NCBI GenBank assembly: GCA_018335275.1
Contig: JAGXKM010000014.1
Span: forward strand, 1 to 35,494
Reading direction: 5' to 3'
Length of the DNA: 35,494 nt
DNA from: Anaerolineales bacterium
GTDB lineage: Bacteria > Chloroflexota > Anaerolineae > Anaerolineales > UBA11858
Shown here: piece by piece, positions 1 to 9,247 of the stretch
How the letters are laid out: every line of letters starts with the position of its first letter
How positions within the stretch are numbered: the first letter of the stretch is position 1
The notes under the pieces: generated by a model
Databases searched by the model: none
Told to the model about the DNA's origin: nothing
Seen by the model: only the letters and a program-made list of their open reading frames with translations
Translations under genes and position numbers: made by a program

Positions 1-197
1 AAGTTCCCTGAAGTTTTTCCCTTATGCCAAAGTTCCTCCCGGCTCCGGCTCCAGAAGTGGGCCTGGCCTGTTTCCAGGGTGCGTTGAAAGGCTTCCTCAT
101 TCATCCAGGCGACCATCAGGACCTGCCTTGTCTCAGCATCCTGGAGCACTGCCGGGATGAGGCCTTTGGTGTTGTAGTTGAGCTGAATCTCGGCCAT
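1..197 (-). CDS. hisI: Phosphoribosyl-AMP cyclohydrolase, N-terminal part (truncated by window edge; possibly HisI or HisIE)
   Basis: Own reverse-strand translation: [65 protein letters not shown]; matches the PRA-CH signature ([16 protein letters not shown]). Missing from ORF track because it runs off the edge. Confidence 0.95.
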   Translation of the reverse strand, partial: MAEIQLNYNTKGLIPAVLQDAETRQVLMVAWMNEEAFQRTLETGQAHFWSRSREELWHKGKTSGN

Positions 198-207
198 TGT
201 GTCCTCC

Positions 208-1722
208 TTAATGCCGGAAGTGGCGGGTATGGGTGAAGAGCATGGCTAAACCCCGGGCGTCTGCTTCAGCGATCACGTCCGGATCCCGGATGGATCCCCC
301 AGGTTGGACGACGGCGGTCACGCCCAATTCGTGCGCCAGCTGGATGCCGTCGGGGAAAGGGAAAAATGCATCGCTGGCTAAAACCGCTCCCTGGGCTCGA
401 TCACCCGCGCGCAGCCCGGCCATGCGCACGCAGTCCGCGCGGTTGGGCTGACCGCCTCCAATCCCCACCGTGAACCGCTTGCTGCCTTCGATCCTGGCCA
501 GGAGTACAGCATTGGATTTGACATCCATCACTGCCTGCCAACCAAATTTGAGGGCAGCCAATTCCTGAGGTGTAGGCTCTCTCTCTGTGATAACTGTCCA
601 GCGTGGTGATTCCCCGGGGTCCCCGGTATCAGCTTCCTGCTCAAGGTATCCACCTGGTATCGTACGCAGTTCCCGGCCGGGAAGGGGTTTCTCCAGCGGG
701 GCTTTGATCAGACGCAGGTTTCCCTGTTGGGAAAGCGGTTCGAGGGTTGGAGGAGAGAAGCCGGGCGCGATCAAGCATTCCAGGAACATATCACCCAACC
801 TATCCACAAAGGCAGGTGTGATGGTCCGGTTGCTGGCGATCACGCTGCCAAAGGCGGAGGTGGGATCGCTGGCAAGGGCAAGGCGCAGGGCTTCTGCTGG
901 TGAATCAGCTTCCGCCACGCCGCACGGGCTGGTATGTTTGACGACGGCAGCCGCAGGGCCTTCAAAACGGCGCACGCAGCGCCAGGCCCCTTCCAGATCT
1001 AACAAATTGTTATAGGAGAGGGCTTTTCCCTGCAGTAAAGTCCCGTGAAATGGTTTTCCTCCCGGTTTCCGGGCATAAAAAGTCGCTTCCTGGTGGGGGT
1101 TTTCACCATATCGAAGTCTTTGGGCTGGGTGAAGGACATGAGTCTTTTCCCGCGGAGTCACGGTGTGTTCTGTGAAGTAACGGGAAATGGCCTGGTCGTA
1201 AGCAGCGGTGGTCGCAAAGGCTTTGTAAGCCATCTCCAGCCGGTAGCCCTTCTTGTCCAGGACGGAAAGGTCGGTAGGGTAATCATCCGGGTCGCTGAGG
1301 ACGGTCACGCGGGTGTAATTTTTTGCTGCGGCGCGCAGCAGCGCTGCTCCGCCGATGTCGATGAACTCCAGGATTTCATCCTCCGAGAGATCGACCCGGT
1401 CGATCATCTCTTGAAACGGGTAAAGGTTGACTACCACCAGGTCGATTCTCGGCCATCCCCGTTCAGTAAGCTGAGCTAAGGCTTCCTCCCTGTCTGGGGC
1501 CAGGATGCCAGCATGGATTGCAGGGTGAAGGGTTTTTACCCGCCCCTCAAACCATTCCCGTTCGCCGGTGATCTCTCGGACCGGAATGACTTCCACCCCG
1601 CCTTTTTCAAGCTCCTGGGCGGTGCCCCCGCTGGCGATCAACTGCCAATCTTCTTCGTGCAAACGGCGTCCCAGCGGGAGTAGCTTTCGCTTATCCCACA
1701 CGGATAATAAGGCTGTTTTCAT
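208..1722 (-). CDS. purH: Bifunctional AICAR formyltransferase / IMP cyclohydrolase
   Basis: 504 aa; N-terminal MGS-like IMPCH ([23 protein letters not shown]) and C-terminal AICARFT ([26 protein letters not shown]). Confidence 0.97.
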   Translation of the reverse strand: MKTALLSVWDKRKLLPLGRRLHEEDWQLIASGGTAQELEKGGVEVIPVREITGEREWFEGRVKTLHPAIHAGILAPDREEALAQLTERGWPRIDLVVVNLYPFQEMIDRVDLSEDEILEFIDIGGAALLRAAAKNYTRVTVLSDPDDYPTDLSVLDKKGYRLEMAYKAFATTAAYDQAISRYFTEHTVTPREKTHVLHPAQRLRYGENPHQEATFYARKPGGKPFHGTLLQGKALSYNNLLDLEGAWRCVRRFEGPAAAVVKHTSPCGVAEADSPAEALRLALASDPTSAFGSVIASNRTITPAFVDRLGDMFLECLIAPGFSPPTLEPLSQQGNLRLIKAPLEKPLPGRELRTIPGGYLEQEADTGDPGESPRWTVITEREPTPQELAALKFGWQAVMDVKSNAVLLARIEGSKRFTVGIGGGQPNRADCVRMAGLRAGDRAQGAVLASDAFFPFPDGIQLAHELGVTAVVQPGGSIRDPDVIAEADARGLAMLFTHTRHFRH

Positions 1723-2522
1723 GATTGAAGCTCCTCAATTTGTTCGCGGTCCATATCTATCCCCACCGGGCGGATGGGGATTCCCTGAGAAAGCAGGTGC
1801 CGTTTTACCTCACCGATGGTCAGCACATCATCGTGGAAGAGCGATGCTGCCAGGGCAGCGTCGGCCTCACCGGTCGTCACAGCTTCGGCAAAGTGTCCCA
1901 CATTCCCCGCTCCTCCGCTGGCGATGACAGGGACATCGACAGCTGCAGCCACGGTCCGGGTCAGCTCCAGGTCGTATCCTGCGAGAGTGCCATCACGGTC
2001 CATGCTTGTGAGCAAAATCTCGCCGGCGCCGTGTTCTACCCCGCGCCGGGCCCAATCCACCGCGTCCATGCCTGTCGCCTGCCGTCCGCCGTAGATATAT
2101 ACCTCCCAGGACCCATCGTCCTTACCTTTGGCATCTATGGCCAACACCACGCACTGGCTGCCAAAGCGCCGGGCGCCATCACTGAGTATCGTGGGGTCTT
2201 TGACCGCCGCGGAGTTGATGCTGATTTTATCCGCGCCCGCCCGGAGGATGACGCGCATATCATCCGCTCCCCGGATGCCGCCGCCTACCGTCAGGGGCAG
2301 GAAGACCTGATCGGCGACCTGCCTGACCATCCCGGCCACGATGTCTCGCTTTTCATGGCTGGCGGTGATATCCAGAAAGACCAGTTCGTCCGCTCCCATT
2401 TGATCATATATTCTGGCCTGTTCTACCGGGTCGCCGGCGTCCCGGATATTCACGAAATTGACCCCTTTGACCACCCGGCCCTGATCGATATCCAGGCAGG
2501 GGATAATCCGTTTGGCTAGCAT
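1719..2522 (-). CDS. hisF: Imidazole glycerol phosphate synthase cyclase subunit
   Basis: [37 protein letters not shown]-barrel HisF motifs ([19 protein letters not shown]). Confidence 0.97.
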   Translation of the reverse strand: MLAKRIIPCLDIDQGRVVKGVNFVNIRDAGDPVEQARIYDQMGADELVFLDITASHEKRDIVAGMVRQVADQVFLPLTVGGGIRGADDMRVILRAGADKISINSAAVKDPTILSDGARRFGSQCVVLAIDAKGKDDGSWEVYIYGGRQATGMDAVDWARRGVEHGAGEILLTSMDRDGTLAGYDLELTRTVAAAVDVPVIASGGAGNVGHFAEAVTTGEADAALAASLFHDDVLTIGEVKRHLLSQGIPIRPVGIDMDREQIEELQS

Positions 2523-3269
2523 TTAATGCCCTCCTCGATTGAACTTTAATGCCCGGGCCAAATCCAGCTCCTTTTCATAAAGGGCCCGGCCGATGATCAC
2601 GCCCCACAGCCCAGCGTCTCGCGCAGCGCGGATGTCATCCAGGGAAGCAACGCCCCCGGCTGCGATGACGTTCAACACGGTTTCTTCCTGGAAAATACGA
2701 GCCGCTTCCACATTCAGGCCCTTTCCTACCCCGTCCCGGGTGATGTCGGTGTACACGGACCATTCCAGCCCTCTTTTCCGCAGCATCCGACCAAAACCCA
2801 GGGGCTCAAGTGCGGTGCCTTCTGTCCAACCTTGCACCCGGATTTTGCCTCCCCGGGCATCCACCCCGACCACAATCCGGTCGCTTCCATAATGAACAAG
2901 GGCCCACTCAACCAGTTCTGGGTTTTGGGCGGCAGCCGTGCCCAGGATCACTCTCTGGATCCCCAGGGAAAGCAGTCTGTCAATGTCCTCCCGGGAGCGA
3001 ATCCCGCCGCCCAGTTGGACTTTGGCTCCAGCCTGGTGCGCTTCCTTAACGATTTTTTGTATACCGTCCTGATTCGGGTTGTCTTCCTCCCCGAAAGCGC
3101 CGTCCAGGTTGACCACATGAAGCCACTGAGCGCCTTGTTTTAACCATTGTCGGGCAATAATACCCGGATGGTGATCATAGGTGGTCTGGTGGTCAGGGTC
3201 TCCCTGCCGCAGGCGCACCACCTGGCCGCCGCGCAGGTCAATGGCTGGGAATACGTTAAAATCTGTCAT
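2523..3269 (-). CDS. hisA: ProFAR isomerase
   Basis: FPAIDLRGGQVVRLRQGDPDHQTTY, LGGGIRS, TDITRDG, AAGGVAS. Confidence 0.96.
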   Translation of the reverse strand: MTDFNVFPAIDLRGGQVVRLRQGDPDHQTTYDHHPGIIARQWLKQGAQWLHVVNLDGAFGEEDNPNQDGIQKIVKEAHQAGAKVQLGGGIRSREDIDRLLSLGIQRVILGTAAAQNPELVEWALVHYGSDRIVVGVDARGGKIRVQGWTEGTALEPLGFGRMLRKRGLEWSVYTDITRDGVGKGLNVEAARIFQEETVLNVIAAGGVASLDDIRAARDAGLWGVIIGRALYEKELDLARALKFNRGGH

Positions 3270-3290
3270 CGGTTCTCATTTTACGATCAC

Positions 3291-3899
3291 TCAGCAGCGC
3301 TGGACGAAATTTTTCAGCATCGCCAGGCCTACTTGCTGGCTTTTTTCAGGGTGAAACTGGACCCCATACAGGTTCCCGCGCTGGACGATGGATGCATATT
3401 GGTCCCCATACTCTGTGACCGCCAGGACATCCTCTTCGCGAGTGGGGGCGCAGAAATAGGTGTGGTTGAAATATGTGTAACTTCCCGCGGGGATATTTCC
3501 CAGGAGCTCGCTCTGCCGGAGAGGTTGGATCTGGTTCCAGCCGGTATGAGGGACCGTCAGCTCCCCTTCAGGAAAACGGACGACCCGTCCGGGGAGCAGG
3601 CCCAACCCGGGGTGTTCCCCGTGTTCCTCGCTGAGATCAAAAAGCATTTGCATGCCGACACAGATCCCCAGCAGCGGCGTGCCAGCCTTTACAGCTTCCA
3701 TCAGCGGGTTTTCCAGATTCCTGCTCAGCAGACCTTGCATGGCGTCTGCGAACGCCCCTACACCGGGCAGGACTAACTTATCTGCCTGCCTTATGTGATC
3801 CGGATCCCTGGTAAGGTTCACATCTGCCCCCGCCGCTGTGAGGGCCTTTTCCACCGAGCGCAGGTTTCCCACGCCGTGATCGATCAAGGCAATCTTCAT
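3291..3899 (-). CDS. hisH: Imidazole glycerol phosphate synthase glutaminase subunit
   Basis: MKIALIDHGVGNLRSVEKAL; class I glutaminase nucleophile GICVGMQ; FHPEKS. The ORF-track start (3905) is a TTG; ATG at 3899 has an AGGAG upstream. Confidence 0.96.
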   Translation of the reverse strand: MKIALIDHGVGNLRSVEKALTAAGADVNLTRDPDHIRQADKLVLPGVGAFADAMQGLLSRNLENPLMEAVKAGTPLLGICVGMQMLFDLSEEHGEHPGLGLLPGRVVRFPEGELTVPHTGWNQIQPLRQSELLGNIPAGSYTYFNHTYFCAPTREEDVLAVTEYGDQYASIVQRGNLYGVQFHPEKSQQVGLAMLKNFVQRC

Positions 3900-3908
3900 C
3901 CTCAACTC

Positions 3909-4496
3909 CTATAAGGTACCCTTTGTGCTTGGAACTTGTCCCCCCCGCCGCTCGTCGGGTCGGCAGGCTGCATCCAGGGCCCGTCCTAAAGCTTTGAATA
4001 AGGCTTCTGCTTTGTGATGGTCGTCCTTTCCATATAACATGCGGGCGTGCAGGTTGCAGCGGGCGGTGACCGCAAAGGATTCCAGAAAATGGGAGAAAAG
4101 GCTGGTGGCGATCCCGCCCACTTGTGGCCCGTTCCACTCGATCTGGATCACGCTGTAGGGGCGGCCGGAGAGATCTACAGCGATCTGGACCAGGGCCTCA
4201 TCCATGGGGACGAGCGCCGATCCCATGCGGGTGATCCCTATCCGCTCTTTCAGGGCCTGGTCGAAAGCCTGGCCCAGGGCCAGGGCGCAGTCTTCCACGG
4301 TGTGGTGTTCGTCGACTTCAAGATCGCCGCGGGCGCTCAGTTCGAGGTCAAAGTTTCCGTGCACCGCCAGGTGGGTGAGCATGTGGTCCAGGAAACCTAT
4401 CCCTGTATCGATCTCTGCCTGTCCGTTTCCGTCCAGATTAAGCTTGAGGGTGATTTCAGTTTCCGCGGTCTTGCGTTGAATGGTTGCTTTTCGCAT
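3909..4496 (-). CDS. hisB: Imidazoleglycerol-phosphate dehydratase
   Basis: [50 protein letters not shown]. Confidence 0.97.
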   Translation of the reverse strand: MRKATIQRKTAETEITLKLNLDGNGQAEIDTGIGFLDHMLTHLAVHGNFDLELSARGDLEVDEHHTVEDCALALGQAFDQALKERIGITRMGSALVPMDEALVQIAVDLSGRPYSVIQIEWNGPQVGGIATSLFSHFLESFAVTARCNLHARMLYGKDDHHKAEALFKALGRALDAACRPDERRGGQVPSTKGTL

Positions 4497-4522
4497 GGGA
4501 GCCTCACTTTATCGTTTTCTGG

Positions 4523-5620
4523 TTAGAGTTTCCGCAGGGCCTGGATCAGGGTCTCGGTGTCGGATGGCTTGCCGACGCTGATCCGGATGTGGTCATCCAG
4601 CCCGGGTTTATTGAAGTACCGGATCAGGATTCCCTGCTGGGACAAGCGTTCTTTGACCTGTCCGGCATCCCGTCCTTTCACACGGCAGAGGATAAAATTT
4701 GCCCGGGAGGGGTAGGGGGCCAGCCAGGGTACCTCCCGCAGATTCTTGTCCAGCCTTTCCCGTTCAGCAATGATTGCCTGGGTTTGTTCCTTGAGCTGGT
4801 CCCGGTGCCTTAATGTGGCCCTGGCTGCTGCAGCGCCAGCAGCATTAACATTATACGGCTGTTTGATTTTCCAGAGGGCCGGGGTGATCCAGGCCGGGAA
4901 GATCCCGTAACCCACCCGGAGTCCGGCCAGGCCGCCCCACTTGCTGAAGGTACGCAGCACGATCAGGTTTTTATAAGACTCGGTCAAAGGTATGGCGCTG
5001 GTCCCTTCAGGCGCGAAAGCGATGTAGGCTTCATCGACCACAACCAGGAGGGGTAGCTCCAGCAGGCGCTCCAATGCAGCCCGCGACAGCAGGCCGCCAT
5101 CGGGGTTGTTAGGAGAGGCCAGGAAGAGCAGTTTGGGATGATAGACCTGGACTGCGTCTTCAATGGCCGGAAGGTCAAGAGAGAAGTCCTTCTTTCTGGG
5201 CACCTTCAGGGTGCGGGCAGCGTTGACGTCCGCGTCAAAGGCATACATGCTGAAGGTGGGGGGGCAATCCAGGATGAGATCATCCGGATCAAGCGTCACG
5301 CGTAGGATGAGATCGATCAATTCGTCCGCCCCGGCTCCGGCCAGGATCCTCTCCGCCGGGATATTGTGGACCCGGGACAGATCCTGGCGCAGATAGCGAG
5401 ATTCCGGGTCAGGGTAAATATGGAGGGAGGAAAAATCGTTCAGGGCTTCTTTCGCCTGGGGAAGGGGACCGTATGGGTTCTCATTGGCATCCAATTTGAT
5501 CAGTTCGTCTTCCGGGATCCCCAGGCGTTCGGAAAGGACATCAAAAGGGTGAATAGGCTGGTAGGGCGGCATATCCTGGATGTGGTCCCGGAGCAGGGTG
5601 CGGGGATTGAATGTGTTCAT
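4523..5620 (-). CDS. hisC: Histidinol-phosphate aminotransferase
   Basis: Fold-type I PLP aminotransferase: KLDANENPYGP, SPNNPDG, VDEAYIAF, RTFSKWGGLAGLRVGY. Confidence 0.95.
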   Translation of the reverse strand: MNTFNPRTLLRDHIQDMPPYQPIHPFDVLSERLGIPEDELIKLDANENPYGPLPQAKEALNDFSSLHIYPDPESRYLRQDLSRVHNIPAERILAGAGADELIDLILRVTLDPDDLILDCPPTFSMYAFDADVNAARTLKVPRKKDFSLDLPAIEDAVQVYHPKLLFLASPNNPDGGLLSRAALERLLELPLLVVVDEAYIAFAPEGTSAIPLTESYKNLIVLRTFSKWGGLAGLRVGYGIFPAWITPALWKIKQPYNVNAAGAAAARATLRHRDQLKEQTQAIIAERERLDKNLREVPWLAPYPSRANFILCRVKGRDAGQVKERLSQQGILIRYFNKPGLDDHIRISVGKPSDTETLIQALRKL

Positions 5621-6930
5621 GATTCACTCCTGAAATCTGCGCTGGCAGCGTGCGCGGTGAGGGATTCCACTCTGGCAATTAGGGCTGCGGTGGGGCTGAG
5701 GTCTTTCCCGGTGTCCGGATCAAGGGCCACCATGCTGCTGATTTTGACGAAATCCATCACGTTCAGGGGGGAAGCAAAGCGAGCGGTCCCTCCCGTGGGC
5801 ATGATGTGGCTGGGGCCGGCCACATAATCTCCCAGGACCTCAAAGGAGTGGTCGCCCAGGAAAAATCCTCCCGCGTTGTTGATCTTTTCCGCCAGACCAA
5901 CAGGGTCTTTCACCGCCAGGCAGAGGTGTTCAGCGGCATAATCATCTGCCAGCTTTGCGGCGGTCTTCAGGTCAGGCGTGATCACCGCTCCACCTTTGTT
6001 TTCCAGGGACTGGAGGATGATCTCAACCCGGGACAGTGTTTCAACCTGCTGGGCCACTTCCCGCTGCACAGCCAGGGCCAGCTTCCGGGAGGGTGTGAGG
6101 AGGATGGCGCTGGCCAGCACGTCGTGTTCTGCCTGGGCCAGCAGGTCGCTGGCTACCCATTCAGGGTTGGCGCTCTCATCGGCGATGACCATGGTTTCCG
6201 TGGGACCGGCCAGGCCGTCCAGGCCCACGATCCCATAGGCCTGCTGCTTGGCGATGGTCACGAAGAGGTTGCCGGCGCCGACGATTTTATCCACCTTGGG
6301 CACGCTTTCCGTGCCGAAGGTCATGGCGGCGATGGCCTGGGCGCCGCCGATTTGATAGACCTCTTCTATTCCGCACAACTGGGCGGAAGCCAGGATGGTG
6401 GGATCCGGGTTGGGCGGGGTGGTGACGATGACTCGTTTCACCCCTGCCACCTGGGCAGGGATGACGGACATCAGCAGAGAGGAGGGCAGAGGTGCGGTCC
6501 CACCCGGCACGTAAACCCCCGCCCGCTGCACCGGGGTCACCCGTTGGCCGAGGCTGCCCCCCATATCCGTTGTAGTCCAATCCGGCAGGGGCTGGCGCTG
6601 GTGAAAATCGCGGATGCGCTCCACAGCGGTGTCCAGGGCATCCTTTATATCTTCTGGTAGGTGCCGGTAAGCATCTTCCAGTTCTTCCGCAGGAATCAAA
6701 AATGTGTCCAGGTCTGTGTGATCCAGAACCTGGGACCACCTTTGGAGGGCGGCATCCCCTTCGTCGCGCACGGAAGCCATAATCTGTCCCACAGCCTGGG
6801 TTGGGCTGACCCCATTTCCGAAGATTTCTTCCACGCCGCGTTTGATTTTTTCCGGGACCTGTTGGGTGTTGAGAGGCTGGCGCTTTAAGATAGTTTTTTT
6901 TGCAGTATCTACGTCATAAAGTTTCAACAT
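5617..6930 (-). CDS. hisD: Histidinol dehydrogenase
   Basis: YVPGGTAPLPSSLLMSVIPAQVAGV, AGPTETMVIAD, DYVAGPSHIMPTGGTARF. Likely start is MLKLYDVDTA (6930), not the 7011 start in the track. Confidence 0.96.
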   Translation of the reverse strand: MLKLYDVDTAKKTILKRQPLNTQQVPEKIKRGVEEIFGNGVSPTQAVGQIMASVRDEGDAALQRWSQVLDHTDLDTFLIPAEELEDAYRHLPEDIKDALDTAVERIRDFHQRQPLPDWTTTDMGGSLGQRVTPVQRAGVYVPGGTAPLPSSLLMSVIPAQVAGVKRVIVTTPPNPDPTILASAQLCGIEEVYQIGGAQAIAAMTFGTESVPKVDKIVGAGNLFVTIAKQQAYGIVGLDGLAGPTETMVIADESANPEWVASDLLAQAEHDVLASAILLTPSRKLALAVQREVAQQVETLSRVEIILQSLENKGGAVITPDLKTAAKLADDYAAEHLCLAVKDPVGLAEKINNAGGFFLGDHSFEVLGDYVAGPSHIMPTGGTARFASPLNVMDFVKISSMVALDPDTGKDLSPTAALIARVESLTAHAASADFRSES

Positions 6931-7960
6931 CGGAGTTATCTCCCGCGAATTGGGTCGGATTTTTATCAAGGGCATCCAGCATGGCTTTGTAGGCGTCCGG
7001 CTCTTCCTCAAAGATATATTTCACGGAGGTGACAACCACGCCGCTGCCTCCGATGGCGCGCAGTTCACTGATCGCCTGGGCGAGCTGGTCTTTACGGACC
7101 ACAATATGTACCGCGTACCAGCCCCCGTCCTTCCTCGTCATCACCTGAGAGATAGTCGGGCCCTGCAGGCCGCCTATGACCTGCTGGGTTTGCATCTTCT
7201 CAGCGATGGCCCGCGGGGATTCTCCCCGCATGTTGGCAAACACAGCCACGTTATTTTTTGCCCTCAAATGGGCGACGATGAATTCCAAAAGCTGGCGAGC
7301 CACATCCAACGCCTCCGGTCTTGTTTCCAGGGCTGGGCGGTGAGCGACCAGACAGGCCTGTGAGGAGAGGATTTCCCCGTCCTGCAGCGGTTTGAGGTGA
7401 TTGGCCCGCATAGTTGTCCCTGTGGAAACCAGGTCGACGATCAAGTCAGTGTGGCCGATGAGGGGGGCGATTTCCAGGGTACCTTCCGCGGAGATGTAAT
7501 CCACATCTTCCAGTCCATGTTCCTGGAAGAATGTCTGGGTCAGATGGGGAAATTTGGTGGCCACTCGCAGATCTTCGTTTTCGCGCTCCTGTAAGGTTTC
7601 CAGGTCCCTCATGGTGTTAATATCTTCCCAGGCTTCGGGGACGATCACATTCAGGGTGCATTGACCGTAACCCAGCTCCTGATGGAGGGGCAGGATGCGG
7701 TCATTAATACCCCCTTGCTCAGAGACCATGTCCCATCCTGTGATCCCGAAATCAACGGTGCCGTCGTGCACGCTGACCGCGATGTCCCCTGCCCTTTGGA
7801 AAAGGACTGTCACCCCGGGTAAGCTGGGGATGGAGGCCTGAAACTGGCGGGGGTTGGGTTTATATACCTGTAATCCAGCTTTGGCTAACAGGTCCAGGGT
7901 GTCATCAGCTAAGCGCCCTTTACTGGGCAGGGCAAGCCGGATTTCTTGTCTTTGCGGCAT
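6914..7960 (-). CDS. hisG: ATP phosphoribosyltransferase, long form with C-terminal regulatory domain
   Basis: 348 aa: IRLALPSKGRLADDTLDLL, DFGITGWDMV, DLIVDLVSTGTTMRAN; C-terminal extension expected for long HisG. Confidence 0.95.
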   Translation of the reverse strand: MPQRQEIRLALPSKGRLADDTLDLLAKAGLQVYKPNPRQFQASIPSLPGVTVLFQRAGDIAVSVHDGTVDFGITGWDMVSEQGGINDRILPLHQELGYGQCTLNVIVPEAWEDINTMRDLETLQERENEDLRVATKFPHLTQTFFQEHGLEDVDYISAEGTLEIAPLIGHTDLIVDLVSTGTTMRANHLKPLQDGEILSSQACLVAHRPALETRPEALDVARQLLEFIVAHLRAKNNVAVFANMRGESPRAIAEKMQTQQVIGGLQGPTISQVMTRKDGGWYAVHIVVRKDQLAQAISELRAIGGSGVVVTSVKYIFEEEPDAYKAMLDALDKNPTQFAGDNSDVETL

Positions 7961-7982
7961 AATTTCTCCTTGATTTGTGGTT

Positions 7983-8016
7983 AAAAATAAAAAGCGCCCT
8001 CCTCGCGGAGGACGCT
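7983..8016 (-). terminator. Intrinsic terminator in the hisG leader (attenuator candidate)
   Basis: Minus strand AGCGTCCTCC-GCGA-GGAGGGCGCT-TTTTATTTTT: 10-bp stem (one G.U), GNRA tetraloop, U-rich tract, about 20 nt before hisG ATG. Confidence 0.9.
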
Positions 8017-8044
8017 GTGTGGAGCAATGTGGTTGCTTACCAGT

Positions 8045-8125
8045 CTACTTAAGCACGTCCTGTCCGGTCGGAGCCGCCGGGGTGTAAGCATGATTATGGT
8101 GGGACGTGTGCACCTGATAGTTCAT
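8045..8125 (-). CDS. Putative histidine leader peptide, 26 aa
   Basis: ATG..TAG on minus strand: MNYQVHTSHHNHAYTPAAPTGQDVLK; 4 His within residues 6-12; lies between a promoter and an intrinsic terminator ahead of hisG. Confidence 0.8.
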   Translation of the reverse strand: MNYQVHTSHHNHAYTPAAPTGQDVLK

Positions 8126-8135
8126 AATTGCTGGC

Positions 8136-8164
8136 ATTCTAACACGGACCCGGTGGGCTGTAAA
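8136..8164 (-). promoter_or_regulatory. Putative housekeeping-sigma promoter of the his operon
   Basis: Minus strand TTTACA (8164-8159), 17-bp spacer, TAGAAT (8141-8136). Confidence 0.7.
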
Positions 8165-8203
8165 GAGGTTTTCCTAAATTAAGAAACAGTGGGCCAATCG
8201 CTG

Positions 8204-9241
8204 TTAAGTTTTGGATCCAGAAGCTGTGTCCAGCAGCGACAGGGGCTTTTGGTTTCCGCCTGCGGCCCGGAACAGGCTGATCAGAAAATAAACAGCTCCA
8301 ACCACGGCCGCCGGCAGGCCAAATAGGATGTGGGAATGGATATGCCAGCCCAGCAGGATGAACAGGCCGTAGGCCGCGGAGGCGTTGAAGGGAATGAGCA
8401 GCAGCAGGGGCAGATTCACCACCTGCGGCTTAACCGTAAATGCAGGCCACGGCCGGTCAGAGGGGGCTCTCCGGCGGTGGCTGGAAAGGGCCCACCAGCA
8501 TAAGCTGAGCAGCAGGGGCAGGAGGAGAGCGGCCAAGGGGAGGGGAATGACCGCGTTGAACAGATAGCTGAAACTCAGCAGCAAACCCATGGGGATCAGC
8601 AGCCAAAGGGAGGGTTGAAAGGGTTTGTTTGACCATTGGCCCAGCAGCCAGTAAGCCGGCAGCAGGGGAAAGGAAGCGATCATGCTGAACAAAACAAATT
8701 TAGCTGGGGATTGTATCAAACCCAGATCGGTGATGGGCCACAGCACCCATAATCCCCAGGTCAGGCCCAGGATGGAGAAATACAGGGTGTTTTTCCCTGG
8801 TTTCCCTTCCGCCAGGCGGCGTGGAAGCCAGTACAGGCCGAGGACTACATCCACCGGTGCGTGCCAGGCCAGGGCAGTAAAGCTGATCGAGAAGGGTATG
8901 CTTTCATAGAAGGTAGCCACCACCATTCCCTCCAGCATCCAACCGTACGCGGCACCGGCCAGGAACAGGGCAGGAAACGACCGGATCTGGAAGTGCTCGA
9001 TCAGACTGAATAGCAGGTAGGCCATCAGACTGTAGATCAGGAAAAGCTGAACCAGTTCTCCAACGGAGGCCGGAGGCAGACCGGGATTGGTGGTCTGTCC
9101 GTAAAAGGCGAATTCGGAAAAGTATGTCAGGATGTATCCACCAGCCAGCGAGCGAAGCATTGTCTGTAAAAAACTCATGGTTGATATGTTGATTCCTCCA
9201 GGGCCATTTGGAATTGGAAATGTCAAAACCCTCATGTTCAA
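8204..9241 (-). CDS. Multi-pass membrane protein, related to 9248-10258 and 11498-12547 (start uncertain, possibly 9178)
   Basis: Strongly hydrophobic; motifs FSE, GAAYGWMLEGMVVATFYE, WHA shared with two neighbouring ORFs. Confidence 0.8.
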   Translation of the reverse strand: MNMRVLTFPIPNGPGGINISTMSFLQTMLRSLAGGYILTYFSEFAFYGQTTNPGLPPASVGELVQLFLIYSLMAYLLFSLIEHFQIRSFPALFLAGAAYGWMLEGMVVATFYESIPFSISFTALAWHAPVDVVLGLYWLPRRLAEGKPGKNTLYFSILGLTWGLWVLWPITDLGLIQSPAKFVLFSMIASFPLLPAYWLLGQWSNKPFQPSLWLLIPMGLLLSFSYLFNAVIPLPLAALLLPLLLSLCWWALSSHRRRAPSDRPWPAFTVKPQVVNLPLLLLIPFNASAAYGLFILLGWHIHSHILFGLPAAVVGAVYFLISLFRAAGGNQKPLSLLDTASGSKT

Positions 9242-9247
9242 AACCGT

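Noticed and set aside
1725-2519. 264-aa plus-strand ORF spanning nearly all of hisF
   Set aside because: Exact antisense shadow of a well-supported hisF; composition is non-protein-like and comes from GC-biased codon usage.
3147-3776. 209-aa plus-strand ORF antisense to hisH/hisA
   Set aside because: Shadow ORF; no motif and hisH/hisA are certain.
5806-6660. 284-aa plus-strand ORF antisense to hisD
   Set aside because: Shadow ORF opposite a conserved gene; rich in Gly/His with no recognisable domain.
7983-8125. T-box riboswitch as an alternative explanation for the his leader
   Set aside because: No T-box core sequence or specifier-loop architecture seen; a His-rich ORF plus terminator fits peptide attenuation better.
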